This document shows, piece after piece, positions 1-7,764 of a stretch of 46,945 nt of DNA (its first letter is position 1; the number at the start of each line of letters is the position of its first letter). The DNA is taken from assembly GCA_003170295.1 (NCBI GenBank), contig PNAJ01000038.1, positions 1 to 46,945 on the forward strand. Direction: 5' to 3'. Origin of the DNA: Bryobacterales bacterium. Lineage in GTDB: Bacteria > Acidobacteriota > Terriglobia > Bryobacterales > Bryobacteraceae. Below the pieces are notes generated by a model, which was given only the letters and a program-made list of their open reading frames with translations, was not told the origin of the DNA and ran no database searches. A program made the position numbers and the translations under genes.

Positions 1-327
1 ATGAACATCATGCTGGTTTCCGTCACCGAGCGAACGCGCGAAATCGGAGTGCGCAAGGCGATCGGCGCCCGCAGGCGCGACATTATTCTTCAGTTCCTCA
101 CGGAAGCCGTAGTGCTTACGTCGCTTGGAGGCATGTGCGGCATGATCGCGGGATACATGATCTCCTTCGCGAGCCGTCTCGCGTTCCCCACGCTTCCCTC
201 CAGCGTTCCTCTCTGGGCTGCTGGGCTTGGACTCGTTGTCTCCATCGGCATCGGGCTTTTCTTTGGCATCTGGCCTGCTAGTAAAGCAGCGCGCCTCGAT
301 CCAGTAGAAGCTCTTCGATACGAATAA
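1..327 (+). CDS. ABC transporter permease, MacB/FtsX family (C-terminal fragment)
   Basis: This is the last 108 codons of a larger gene cut by the window edge, so the ATG at position 1 is probably an internal methionine. The sequence [19 protein letters not shown] is the conserved cytoplasmic loop of MacB/FtsX permeases, just after a transmembrane helix. Two hydrophobic segments follow (about residues 31-55 and 68-92), then the family's usual ending, [17 protein letters not shown]. Such permeases work with an ATPase and usually export peptides, antibiotics or lipoproteins, or act as mechanotransmission systems. The substrate cannot be read from this fragment. A 97-base gap separates it from the porin downstream. 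Confidence 0.9.
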   Translation: MNIMLVSVTERTREIGVRKAIGARRRDIILQFLTEAVVLTSLGGMCGMIAGYMISFASRLAFPTLPSSVPLWAAGLGLVVSIGIGLFFGIWPASKAARLDPVEALRYE

Positions 328-424
328 AAATTTTCTAAAAAAGTCGTCAGGATCGCGTAAGAATCGGTTTCTTTGCGCGTTTCTTATGCCTTATTTACGG
401 GGCGGATCTTATCGTCGGGGGAGT

Positions 425-2191
425 ATGAATCGAAAGATTATCACGATATTGCTGTGGATCGCTCCATTTGCCGTAGCACAGACGGCCAGGTGGCCGGCCC
501 CACCGGCAAATGCCGTCGCAGATGTCGAGATTTCGACACCAGATGCAACCGGACTCATCCGCGGAGTGACGCGCGACCCTGCCGGCGAGCCGATTGCGGA
601 AGTGCGGGTCGCCGTCTGCAATCTGAAAGAGAACACGCCGCACATGACGCTGAACCGGAACGACGGGACATTTCTCGTTGCCGGGCTCAAGCTAGGGAAA
701 TATCAAATCACGGCGGAGGCGGACGGGTACCAGACGGAGCTACCGATTGTCGTAGACGTTACAGATCAGCGGTCTGATCCGACCCCTGTGCCACTGGCGA
801 AGGTCGATGCGAAGGATGCAAAGAAGCCAGCGGGATTTTTCTCTCGGTTCGCCAAAGCGTATTATGACGATTGGCATCCGGGTCCGGATGGAGATGCGCC
901 GAAGTTTCGCGGCTATCCGCCGCCCGAATCGAACCCTCCGTACCCATTTTCAGTGTGGCCGATTGGCGGCACGCCCTGGATCGGCTATAACAACGCGACT
1001 TCCTATCCGCTCACCACCGCGCTTCAGAATAGTCCCCACGGAGATTGGTGGAAGAAAGCGAATATCCAGATTTACGGCTGGGCGAATGCGGGTATTAACT
1101 TCAGCACCAGCAACGAATCCGTCGGTGGGAAATACGCAAACGCGCCCGCGGGGTATAGCCAGATTCCGAATTCCTTTCAGCTCGACCAGGTCACTTTGTA
1201 CATCGAGCGCACACCCGACACGATACAAACCGATCATTTCGATTGGGGATTCCGCTTTGCCAACCTATATGGGTTAGACTATCGGTTCACCACAGCCCAG
1301 GGCTATTTCAGCCACCAGCTCCTGCACTTCAAACCAGATGGAACACTGGGAAATCAGTATGGATACGATCCGGTGATGTTTTATATCGATCTCTACTTTC
1401 CTCACGTAGCCAAAGGTATGGTGCTTCGCATGGGACGCTATATTTCCCTGCCGGATATTGAGGCTCAGTTAGCGCCGAATAACTACACTTATACTCACTC
1501 GCTAACCTACACCTACGATTGCTATACCCAAACTGGCGCCAACGCGACCATCAAGTTTAGCGACCACTTTACCTTTCAAGCGGGTATTTCACCCGGCTGC
1601 GAGACGTCGGCGTGGAAGCCGAGCGCGCAGTGGACAGGGAACTTCTGCGAACAGTTCGAGTGGCGACAGGCCAATGACAATCTCTATTTCTGCGAAAACT
1701 CGATCAACAAAGGTCGTTACGGATACAACAACTTGTCCGCTTATTACATTACCTGGTACCACAAGTTCAACGATAAATGGCACACGGCGTCGGAATCCTG
1801 GTATCAGTATGAGAGTCACACGCCCAATATATTCAACCCAGCGGCAGCCAATCTGATCATTCTCAACGCGAATGGAGCATGGTGTAAGACATCAACGCAA
1901 CTCACTTGCTACGCCCCGGAGTGGGCAGTGTTGAACTACACCAGCCGGCAGCTCAAGAAGAAGGACTTCATCAGTTTCCGCAATGAAGTTTTTGACGACC
2001 TGAGAGGTCAGCGAACCGGCATTAAGGGGCGGTACGTGGAGAGCGGAATTTCGTGGAATCACTGGATCGGCAGCACAATCGTTTTCCGCCCGGAACTGCG
2101 TTGGGAACATAACTTCGACAATCCGGCGTACGACGGCGGGAACCGGCATAGTCAGTTCATGTTCGCGAGTGACGTTATCTGGTTTTTCTAG
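425..2191 (+). CDS. Outer-membrane beta-barrel protein (BBP2/OmpL-like) with carboxypeptidase-regulatory domain
   Basis: A 588-residue exported protein. The start at 425 follows a G-rich Shine-Dalgarno sequence (GGGGGAG) and begins a clean signal peptide, MNRKIITILLWIAPFAVAQ; a longer frame opens at 386 but would put 13 residues in front of it. Residues about 35-110 look like a carboxypeptidase-regulatory/CNA-B beta-sandwich (GLIRGVTRDPAGEPIAEVRV, then a GTFLVAGLKLGKYQITAEADGY region). The remaining 420 residues are rich in Tyr, Trp, Asn and Gly with alternating beta-strand patterns, and the chain ends in SDVIWFF, an aromatic outer-membrane insertion signal. This fits the putative porin family BBP2 seen in acidobacteria. 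The transported substrate is unknown. Confidence 0.75.
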   Translation: MNRKIITILLWIAPFAVAQTARWPAPPANAVADVEISTPDATGLIRGVTRDPAGEPIAEVRVAVCNLKENTPHMTLNRNDGTFLVAGLKLGKYQITAEADGYQTELPIVVDVTDQRSDPTPVPLAKVDAKDAKKPAGFFSRFAKAYYDDWHPGPDGDAPKFRGYPPPESNPPYPFSVWPIGGTPWIGYNNATSYPLTTALQNSPHGDWWKKANIQIYGWANAGINFSTSNESVGGKYANAPAGYSQIPNSFQLDQVTLYIERTPDTIQTDHFDWGFRFANLYGLDYRFTTAQGYFSHQLLHFKPDGTLGNQYGYDPVMFYIDLYFPHVAKGMVLRMGRYISLPDIEAQLAPNNYTYTHSLTYTYDCYTQTGANATIKFSDHFTFQAGISPGCETSAWKPSAQWTGNFCEQFEWRQANDNLYFCENSINKGRYGYNNLSAYYITWYHKFNDKWHTASESWYQYESHTPNIFNPAAANLIILNANGAWCKTSTQLTCYAPEWAVLNYTSRQLKKKDFISFRNEVFDDLRGQRTGIKGRYVESGISWNHWIGSTIVFRPELRWEHNFDNPAYDGGNRHSQFMFASDVIWFF

Positions 2192-2245
2192 TGCGTACGC
2201 CTGAAAGAGCCGGACCAGGGCGTCCGCCCCACTGCGGATAGGACA

Positions 2246-3538
2246 CTAAATAGGCAGGTCGATCTCTACGAGCAAACCCGGAGAGGCGTTGGAAGCGCGC
2301 AGTTGCCCTTTGTGAAGTTCGACGGCGCGGCGCGCGATGGAGAGTCCCAGTCCGACGCCTCCGCTCTTCCGGTCGCGGTCCTGTTCCACTCGATAGAACG
2401 GATCGAACAGGCGGGGCAGAGCTTCTTCCGGCACTCCGGGCCCGTAATCGCGGATCGTGATCTTCGCCCAGCCTCCGCCGTTTGCGAGCGTGATCTCGAC
2501 CTTCGATTCCACGGGTGCGTAGCGGATCGCGTTGCGCATGACGTTCTCGATGGCGCGGCGCAGCAGTTCGGTATCGCCCTCGAGCGTCACGGGGCCGGCG
2601 GAGGAGAGATCGAGAGCGCAGCCATGCGCGCGCGCCTCAATCGAGCAGTCGTCGACCAACTCATCGACCAGCTCATCGAGCCGGAGAGGCTCCGCTTTCA
2701 ACCGCGACGGTTCGCCCTCCGTGCGCGTGACCTCCAGCATTTGACAGATGAGCGCATTCAAACGGTCTGCTTCTTTCTGAATGCGGTCGAGGAGCGGCGC
2801 GCCGGCCTCGTTCGTTCGCGCCAGCTCGACGGCCACGCTCAATCGCGCGAGCGGACTGCGCAGTTCGTGCGAGATATCGAACAGCAGGCGGCGCTCGGCC
2901 GCAAGGAGCGTCTGAATATGGTCCGCCATCCGATTGAACGATGCGGCCAGATCGCCCAGTTCATCATGCCGCGTTTCCTCGGCGCGGGCCGTCAGATCGC
3001 CGCGTCCCAGCCGGTCCACGGCGGAACGCAGACGCCGGAGCGGCGCCGTCAGATAGTGCGCGAGTCCATAACAGAACAGCACAACCAGTGCGATCACGAA
3101 CAAATCCAACGGCTGGAGAAACCAGAAATACCAGCTTTCGCGGATCAGGATGAGGCAGTACCGGCCGTCCGGCGACTTGCGCCCGAACACATGCGCGCGG
3201 ACCGAAAAAGGAGAGTGGATGAACGCCTTCGCATACGGCATCAGGTCGGCGTGGGAAACGCCCGACAACAGGTCGGTCCCGTTGCCGTCGGTGAGCATCG
3301 CTTCTGATGCGCGGGTTTCTTCGCGAAAACGCTGGAGCGTTGCGCGCAGCTGCGCCGGGCCGCCTGTCTCCCACGCCTGGCGCGCTTCGCCCAACTCCAC
3401 GCTCAGCAGCATGGAAAAAGGTGCCTGCCGCGACGAATACGCATCGTAAGTCAGCGCGGTTGTCAGCAGGATGGCCGCGATGGCCGTCACAATGGTGGCC
3501 AGGAACCAAACGAGAATCTTAGCGAAGAGGGAGCGCAC
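2246..3538 (-). CDS. Sensor histidine kinase, CpxA/EnvZ-like
   Basis: A 430-residue membrane kinase. It has a transmembrane helix at about 8-30, a periplasmic sensor at 31-137, a second helix at 138-161, and a HAMP linker at 162-215. The H-box FDISHELRSPLARL carries the phospho-acceptor His224. An N-box (ENVMRNAIRYAP, 331-342) and ATP-lid motifs DYGPGVP (364-370) and GVGLGLSIA (394-402) follow, so all catalytic motifs are intact. The start is GTG at 3538, three bases after the stop of the response regulator, with GGAG overlapping that stop, which indicates translational coupling. The short sensor with CpxA-like architecture suggests envelope stress sensing, but the signal is not visible in the sequence. 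Confidence 0.93.
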   Translation of the reverse strand: MRSLFAKILVWFLATIVTAIAAILLTTALTYDAYSSRQAPFSMLLSVELGEARQAWETGGPAQLRATLQRFREETRASEAMLTDGNGTDLLSGVSHADLMPYAKAFIHSPFSVRAHVFGRKSPDGRYCLILIRESWYFWFLQPLDLFVIALVVLFCYGLAHYLTAPLRRLRSAVDRLGRGDLTARAEETRHDELGDLAASFNRMADHIQTLLAAERRLLFDISHELRSPLARLSVAVELARTNEAGAPLLDRIQKEADRLNALICQMLEVTRTEGEPSRLKAEPLRLDELVDELVDDCSIEARAHGCALDLSSAGPVTLEGDTELLRRAIENVMRNAIRYAPVESKVEITLANGGGWAKITIRDYGPGVPEEALPRLFDPFYRVEQDRDRKSGGVGLGLSIARRAVELHKGQLRASNASPGLLVEIDLPI

Positions 3539-3541
3539 TCC

Positions 3542-4222
3542 TCAGTCCTCCGGCCGGCAGAACTGATATCCGACGCCGCGCACCGTTTTAATGAGCGTGC
3601 GGTCGAGCTCCAGCTTTTTGCGCAGATGGCTCACGTGCATGTCGATCGAGCGGTCGAAGGGCGTGGCCTTGCGGTTATACATACTCTCCATCAATGCGTC
3701 GCGCGAAACGACGCGGCCCGCGGCGCGCATCAGCACCTCCAGAATGTCGAACTCGAGCGTGGTCATCTCGACGGGACGTCTGTCACAAGTTACGTCGCGC
3801 GTTCCGGGATCGATGGTCACGCCGTTGATTTCGAGGCGTCCCTTGGGAGGCGCCTGGACGCGTCTCAAGATAGCCCGGATGCGAGCCAGCAGCTCGCGCG
3901 GGTTGAACGGTTTGGCGAGATAATCGTCGGCGCCCAGCTCGAGTCCGATAATGCGATCGATATCCTCGCCACGCGCGGTCAGCATCAATACCGGCACGCG
4001 GCTCTTGTCACGCAACCGCTTCAGCAACGCGAAGCCGTCGAGAGAGGGCAGCATCAAGTCGAGCACGATCAGCGCGAAGTGTCCATTCAGCGCCAGATCG
4101 AGGCCGCGCGCGCCGTCGTGTTCGACCACCACCGAAAACCCCTCGCGCTCCAGGAATTCCACGAGCAACGCGCACAACTCCCTATCGTCGTCGATGATGA
4201 ACAGCGGAGACACTTCATTCAT
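3542..4222 (-). CDS. Response regulator, OmpR/PhoB family (CpxR-like)
   Basis: A 226-residue transcription factor with an N-terminal receiver (about 5-118) and a C-terminal winged helix (about 130-222). The acidic pocket DDD (11-13), phospho-acceptor Asp55 in LIVLDLMLP, Thr82 and Lys104 are all present. The output domain ends in the typical DMHVSHLRKKLE and TVRGVGYQF motifs. Its ATG overlaps the amidohydrolase stop by four bases (ATGA, 4219-4222) and the kinase follows directly, so the three are cotranslated. It is the partner of the kinase at 2246-3538 and probably acts as a DNA-binding regulator of envelope genes; its target genes are unknown. Confidence 0.95.
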   Translation of the reverse strand: MNEVSPLFIIDDDRELCALLVEFLEREGFSVVVEHDGARGLDLALNGHFALIVLDLMLPSLDGFALLKRLRDKSRVPVLMLTARGEDIDRIIGLELGADDYLAKPFNPRELLARIRAILRRVQAPPKGRLEINGVTIDPGTRDVTCDRRPVEMTTLEFDILEVLMRAAGRVVSRDALMESMYNRKATPFDRSIDMHVSHLRKKLELDRTLIKTVRGVGYQFCRPED

Positions 4223-5478
4223 GGTAGCGGAGCCGTTTGGCGCGACTCCAAAATCGCATCGAGATCCTTCCGGGCGTAATAGCGGCCGTGCGTGAAGACT
4301 CCATCGACCTTGCGAACGTTTCGAATATCATCGAGTGGATTCGCATTGAGCAGCACCATGTCCGCCAGTTTACTCTTCTCGATGGCGCCCATTGTATTTT
4401 CCGCATCGAAGAAACGGGCGGGCGCGAGCGTGGCCGCTTCCAAGGCGTCGCGCGGAGTCAGTCCAGCCTCGACCAGCTGCTCCAGCTCGTCGTGCAACGC
4501 CGCTCCCGGAATCACATATGGATCGCCCGTGTCGGTGCCCGCAAGGATCTCCGTTTTCGCGCGTTTCGCCAATGCGACCAGGCGATAAATCCGCCACACC
4601 TGAATCCTGAAGGATGTGGGGTCGTCGGAAACGTCGGGCCACGTGTTACGAATCGACGCGGGAACGATCCGCAATTGTGGATCGCTCATCAGCCTGGTGT
4701 CGTCGATGTGCGACATGCGCAGCCAGAGCACAAGCGTGGGGGAAACGCGCGTTCCCGTGAGCGTGCAGCGCTCGAAAAATTTTGACGCCTCTTCCTCGTT
4801 CGCCACCGATTTGGTGATCCCGAACATATGTTCGAGGCTTTTCTGCCGCGCTTCCACCGCCTCCTGCGCGGTGACGCTCGAAGGGATGTGCCCCACCATC
4901 CGCAAGTCCCAATGCCGCGCCTGTTCGGCCAAGGCGAAGTACGCATCACGCGGAAGGCGGGACAGGACCTTGATGAAATCGACGTCCATTTTGTAAAGCT
5001 GGTCGAACGCCTGGCGCGCCTGATCCGCGGTGCGCGCGACGAGAAGAGGAAGCTTCGGGTCATTGGACGATCCTCCATCGACGGGAGGACCGCTCGTGAG
5101 GATGCGAGGGCCGATGGCGGAGCCTTTCTCGATTTCGTCGCGCCACGCGCGGACCTGGGAGAAATTGCTTCCCATATCCTGGACGCCGGTGACGCCGAAC
5201 GCCACGAACAGCGGCAGATACTGCTTGTAATAAAGGTGAACGTGCATGTCCCAGAGGCCGGGAATGAGGTACTTATTCCTACCAGATATGATGCGAGTGG
5301 CGGCGGGGAGTTGGATCGAAGACGCGGCTCCGACCCGAGAGATTTTCCCCTCATCGATCACGACCGTCAGGTGCGGACGCGCCATGCCGGAGGCAATATC
5401 GATCACCGTGACATCCTGAATGGCGATGCTGGCGGCGGCGAGCGGCAGCGCGCCGGTTAGGAATGCGAGAATCCTCAC
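4219..5478 (-). CDS. Exported metal-dependent amidohydrolase
   Basis: A 419-residue amidohydrolase-superfamily protein. I place the start at GTG 5478, four bases after the stop of the upstream gene: it begins a signal peptide (MRILAFLTGALPLAAAS) and the reading frame before it only duplicates the upstream gene in another register. The TIM-barrel metal ligands are visible: MHVH (His79, His81), Lys170 in DFIKVLS, His197 in VGHIP, His217 in LEHMFG and Asp316 in AGTDTG. The C-terminal small beta domain is completed by KLADMVLLNANPLDDI. This places it in the imidazolonepropionase/prolidase-like group. The likely location is the periplasm and the substrate is unknown. It overlaps the response regulator by ATGA and forms one operon with the two-component system. 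Confidence 0.88.
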   Translation of the reverse strand: MRILAFLTGALPLAAASIAIQDVTVIDIASGMARPHLTVVIDEGKISRVGAASSIQLPAATRIISGRNKYLIPGLWDMHVHLYYKQYLPLFVAFGVTGVQDMGSNFSQVRAWRDEIEKGSAIGPRILTSGPPVDGGSSNDPKLPLLVARTADQARQAFDQLYKMDVDFIKVLSRLPRDAYFALAEQARHWDLRMVGHIPSSVTAQEAVEARQKSLEHMFGITKSVANEEEASKFFERCTLTGTRVSPTLVLWLRMSHIDDTRLMSDPQLRIVPASIRNTWPDVSDDPTSFRIQVWRIYRLVALAKRAKTEILAGTDTGDPYVIPGAALHDELEQLVEAGLTPRDALEAATLAPARFFDAENTMGAIEKSKLADMVLLNANPLDDIRNVRKVDGVFTHGRYYARKDLDAILESRQTAPLP

Positions 5479-5482
5479 CTTC

Positions 5483-6154
5483 CTATTGTAGGAAAGCCTC
5501 GCACACGCCCTTGGCGATCTGCCCCGCGAACTCATCCTCCACCGCGAACGCATCGCAGTCCCCGCAATCGAACGATCCTGCCCATAGATGCAAGCCGTTG
5601 TTGGAGGAGACAAGCTGCGAATCGCACCGGAACCGCTTGCCCGCGTGGCGCACATTGCCTTCCAGGATCATGTCCACATTCGATTCCTCGGAACGGTTTT
5701 GGACCCGGAATACCCGCAAGGCGTCGCATGCGGCTAAACGTGCGATCAGCCGCGTGGTGAGGCCGTCGGACAGCGCGTGACCGGAGAAGGGCAGCACCGC
5801 GACCGATCGTTTGGCGCCGCTGGATGGCCTGACCTCGAACGTCGGCAGATAGCCGCCTTTGGGCAGACGGATCTCAAGCGGATCTTCGCGGCCGTCGCCG
5901 GCATAATACTCATCCAGCTTGCGGCGCAGACGCCGCGCTTCGACGCGCACTATCGGGTCGGCGCCTGCATCGTAGTCGGCGGCGCGTCCGAATACTTCCA
6001 TTCCAATTAGACGTTCCTTCGAGCCTCCGTCGCGCCCGGAGAGCGCTTCGTTCACGGCGAATCGCAAAAAGCGAACAAGCTGGGGGCATTTTCGAAATTC
6101 ATCGCTCGATGAAATTCGATCGAGTTGCTCGTGGATGTCGTGTTGATGAATCAC
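5483..6154 (-). CDS. TolB-like domain protein with N-terminal acidobacterial-type domain
   Basis: A 223-residue protein in two parts. Residues 10-105 (SSDEFRKCPQLVRFLRFAV through ADPIVRVEARRLRRKLDEYY and RLPKGGYLPTFEV) match the N-terminal module often found ahead of TolB/TPR domains in acidobacterial regulators. Residues 114-220 begin with RSVAVLPFSG and resemble the TolB/FlgO N-terminal fold (ILEGNVRHAGKRFRCDSQL, LWAGSFD). Family members usually continue into TPR repeats; here the protein stops, so it is a short form. The start is GTG at 6154 with AGGA upstream. It is the first gene of the operon with the amidohydrolase and the two-component system. A regulatory or adaptor role is an inference. 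Confidence 0.7.
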   Translation of the reverse strand: MIHQHDIHEQLDRISSSDEFRKCPQLVRFLRFAVNEALSGRDGGSKERLIGMEVFGRAADYDAGADPIVRVEARRLRRKLDEYYAGDGREDPLEIRLPKGGYLPTFEVRPSSGAKRSVAVLPFSGHALSDGLTTRLIARLAACDALRVFRVQNRSEESNVDMILEGNVRHAGKRFRCDSQLVSSNNGLHLWAGSFDCGDCDAFAVEDEFAGQIAKGVCEAFLQ

Positions 6155-6293
6155 CCGATCAATCCTTGTTCTAGTGTTAGACGACGCTGCCCATCAGAAT
6201 GTTTGTAAGTATGCAGTAGTTAATAGGTACGTTAATTCGGGCTACTGGTTCACACTTGTTCGATCAAGCGAATGGGAACATTCTGTGGTCACT

Positions 6294-7214
6294 ATGTTGA
6301 GTGTCTTGTTGCTGATCGTTTTCAGCGTAGTGTTCGTTAACGGACAAACGCCGGTGCCCTGGGTGAATCTGTCCCAGCTTGCCAACGAACGCCAGGAGGC
6401 CGATGACTTCGCGGGCGCTGAGCAATTGTGCCGGGAGGCCCTTCGCTTAGCCGAGGAGAAACTAGGCTTGGTGGATAAGCAACTTGCTCCGTTGCTCTCG
6501 AACCTTGCCCTGTCGCTCCACTTCTTAGCGCGCGATGCGGAAGCAGACCCATTGGCCCGCCGCGCATATCTGCTCGCCGAGCAATCGGGCGATCAGAAGT
6601 TGACGGGTAAAGTGCTTAATACACTTGGTGTGGTGCTGGCTGGGGAGGGTGAACTGGCGCGCGCCGAACCAGTGTTGCGGCGCAGCGTGGCACTACTGGA
6701 GCAATCCGAGGGCGCCGAAGGTCTCGACGTGGCCAGGGCGGCCAATAATCTGTCGACGCTCTACGCGGACACGCATCAATTTGTGAAAGCGGAACAGGAA
6801 CTGGCGCGTGCCCTGCCGATTTACGAAAAGCATCTTGGCCCGGAGCTTCCGGAGTACGCGATGGCGTTGGGCAGCATGTTCACCATTCTGTACGAGCAGC
6901 ATCGCGTGGCTGAGGGCGAGCCTTATTTGCGCCGCGCGCTTGCGCTGGGAGAGAAGATGTTTCCACACGGTTTGAACATGGCGAATCTGCAACATTGCCT
7001 TGCCGCGCTCGAAGCAAGCCGCGAGAATTACAAAGAAGCGGCCCGGCATTTGGAAAAAGTGGTGGCGATTCAGGAGCGAGTGCTGGGGCCCGAACACCCG
7101 TTGCTGGCGCATACGCTGGTCAACTATTCGAACGTACTGCGCCGTTTGCATCAAAAAAACGAGGCGAAACAAGCTCAAAATCGCGCGAATTTGATACTAA
7201 AATCGCTCCATTAA
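6294..7214 (+). CDS. Exported TPR protein (TPR_12 / NPHP3-type repeats)
   Basis: A 306-residue protein with a signal peptide (MLSVLLLIVFSVVFVNGQ). I chose ATG 6294 because it begins that peptide; the open frame extends to 6174 with an unconvincing leader. From residue 30 on there are about six tetratricopeptide units of 42-44 residues of the kinesin-light-chain type, for example AGAEQLCREALRLAEEKLG, AEQELARALPIYEKHLG and AARHLEKVVAIQERVLGPEHP. Such repeats scaffold protein-protein contacts. There is no enzymatic domain. It is divergent from the TolB-like gene across 139 bases and ends two bases from the convergent recombinase-like gene. Confidence 0.8.
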   Translation: MLSVLLLIVFSVVFVNGQTPVPWVNLSQLANERQEADDFAGAEQLCREALRLAEEKLGLVDKQLAPLLSNLALSLHFLARDAEADPLARRAYLLAEQSGDQKLTGKVLNTLGVVLAGEGELARAEPVLRRSVALLEQSEGAEGLDVARAANNLSTLYADTHQFVKAEQELARALPIYEKHLGPELPEYAMALGSMFTILYEQHRVAEGEPYLRRALALGEKMFPHGLNMANLQHCLAALEASRENYKEAARHLEKVVAIQERVLGPEHPLLAHTLVNYSNVLRRLHQKNEAKQAQNRANLILKSLH

Positions 7215-7216
7215 GA

Positions 7217-7642
7217 TCAAACGACATTAAACAAGTGCTTACGCCGTTGCACCCACTCCTCGCTTGTGCAGAGCCGGGGACCGACCTCGATTAGCCTTGG
7301 CAGCAGGTAGAAGAGGGCCGTCCGGGTCCACGGTTCGCCATCGCGAGTGCGGTAGCCGCGATCGTTGATCTGTTTCGCGGCGGTGGATAGAGGACCATCC
7401 TGCACCAGGACCTCCAGCATCAGCAACAGAACCTGGACTTCGTCCGGATTCTCTTCGAGGCGGCGGCAATCGCTCGCCACCCGCAGCCCGAACGGGATGT
7501 CCTCGACCGGAGGGCCCGCCGGGGCGGCACCCCGCTCCCACTCGACGGCCACTAGCCGCCAGCCATCGGCGAGTTTTTCGGCGAAATAATCGGCGGACGG
7601 CGGAGCCACCATAAAATCGCGGACACGCTCAAGTTTTGGCAT
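7217..7642 (-). CDS. Recombinase-domain-like small protein
   Basis: A 141-residue protein. The frame opens further upstream, but the ATG at 7642 (MPKLERVRDFMVAPPSAD) is the better start, since the added upstream residues are cysteine- and arginine-rich without pattern. Residues 75-130 (LSTAAKQINDRGYRTRDGE, then PWTRTALFYLLP) resemble the helical 'recombinase' domain of large serine recombinases, where INxRGxxTRxGxxWT is typical. The catalytic resolvase domain is absent, so it is not an active recombinase. It could be a domesticated DNA-binding remnant. I give it no function. Confidence 0.5.
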   Translation of the reverse strand: MPKLERVRDFMVAPPSADYFAEKLADGWRLVAVEWERGAAPAGPPVEDIPFGLRVASDCRRLEENPDEVQVLLLMLEVLVQDGPLSTAAKQINDRGYRTRDGEPWTRTALFYLLPRLIEVGPRLCTSEEWVQRRKHLFNVV

Positions 7643-7764
7643 GTCGATTTGTTTAGCAATCTTCAGGCCAGCGTAAGTCCAAGCAGGGCAATGCGATTGC
7701 TTCCGCCGGTGTCCGGTGCTGGGACAAGCGCGGTCACTGCCGCACATGACAACATAGTAAAAAC

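Noticed and set aside
373..777. A 134-codon plus-strand open frame overlapping the porin start
   Set aside because: It is in another frame of the porin gene, is Arg- and Cys-rich and lacks a ribosome binding site.
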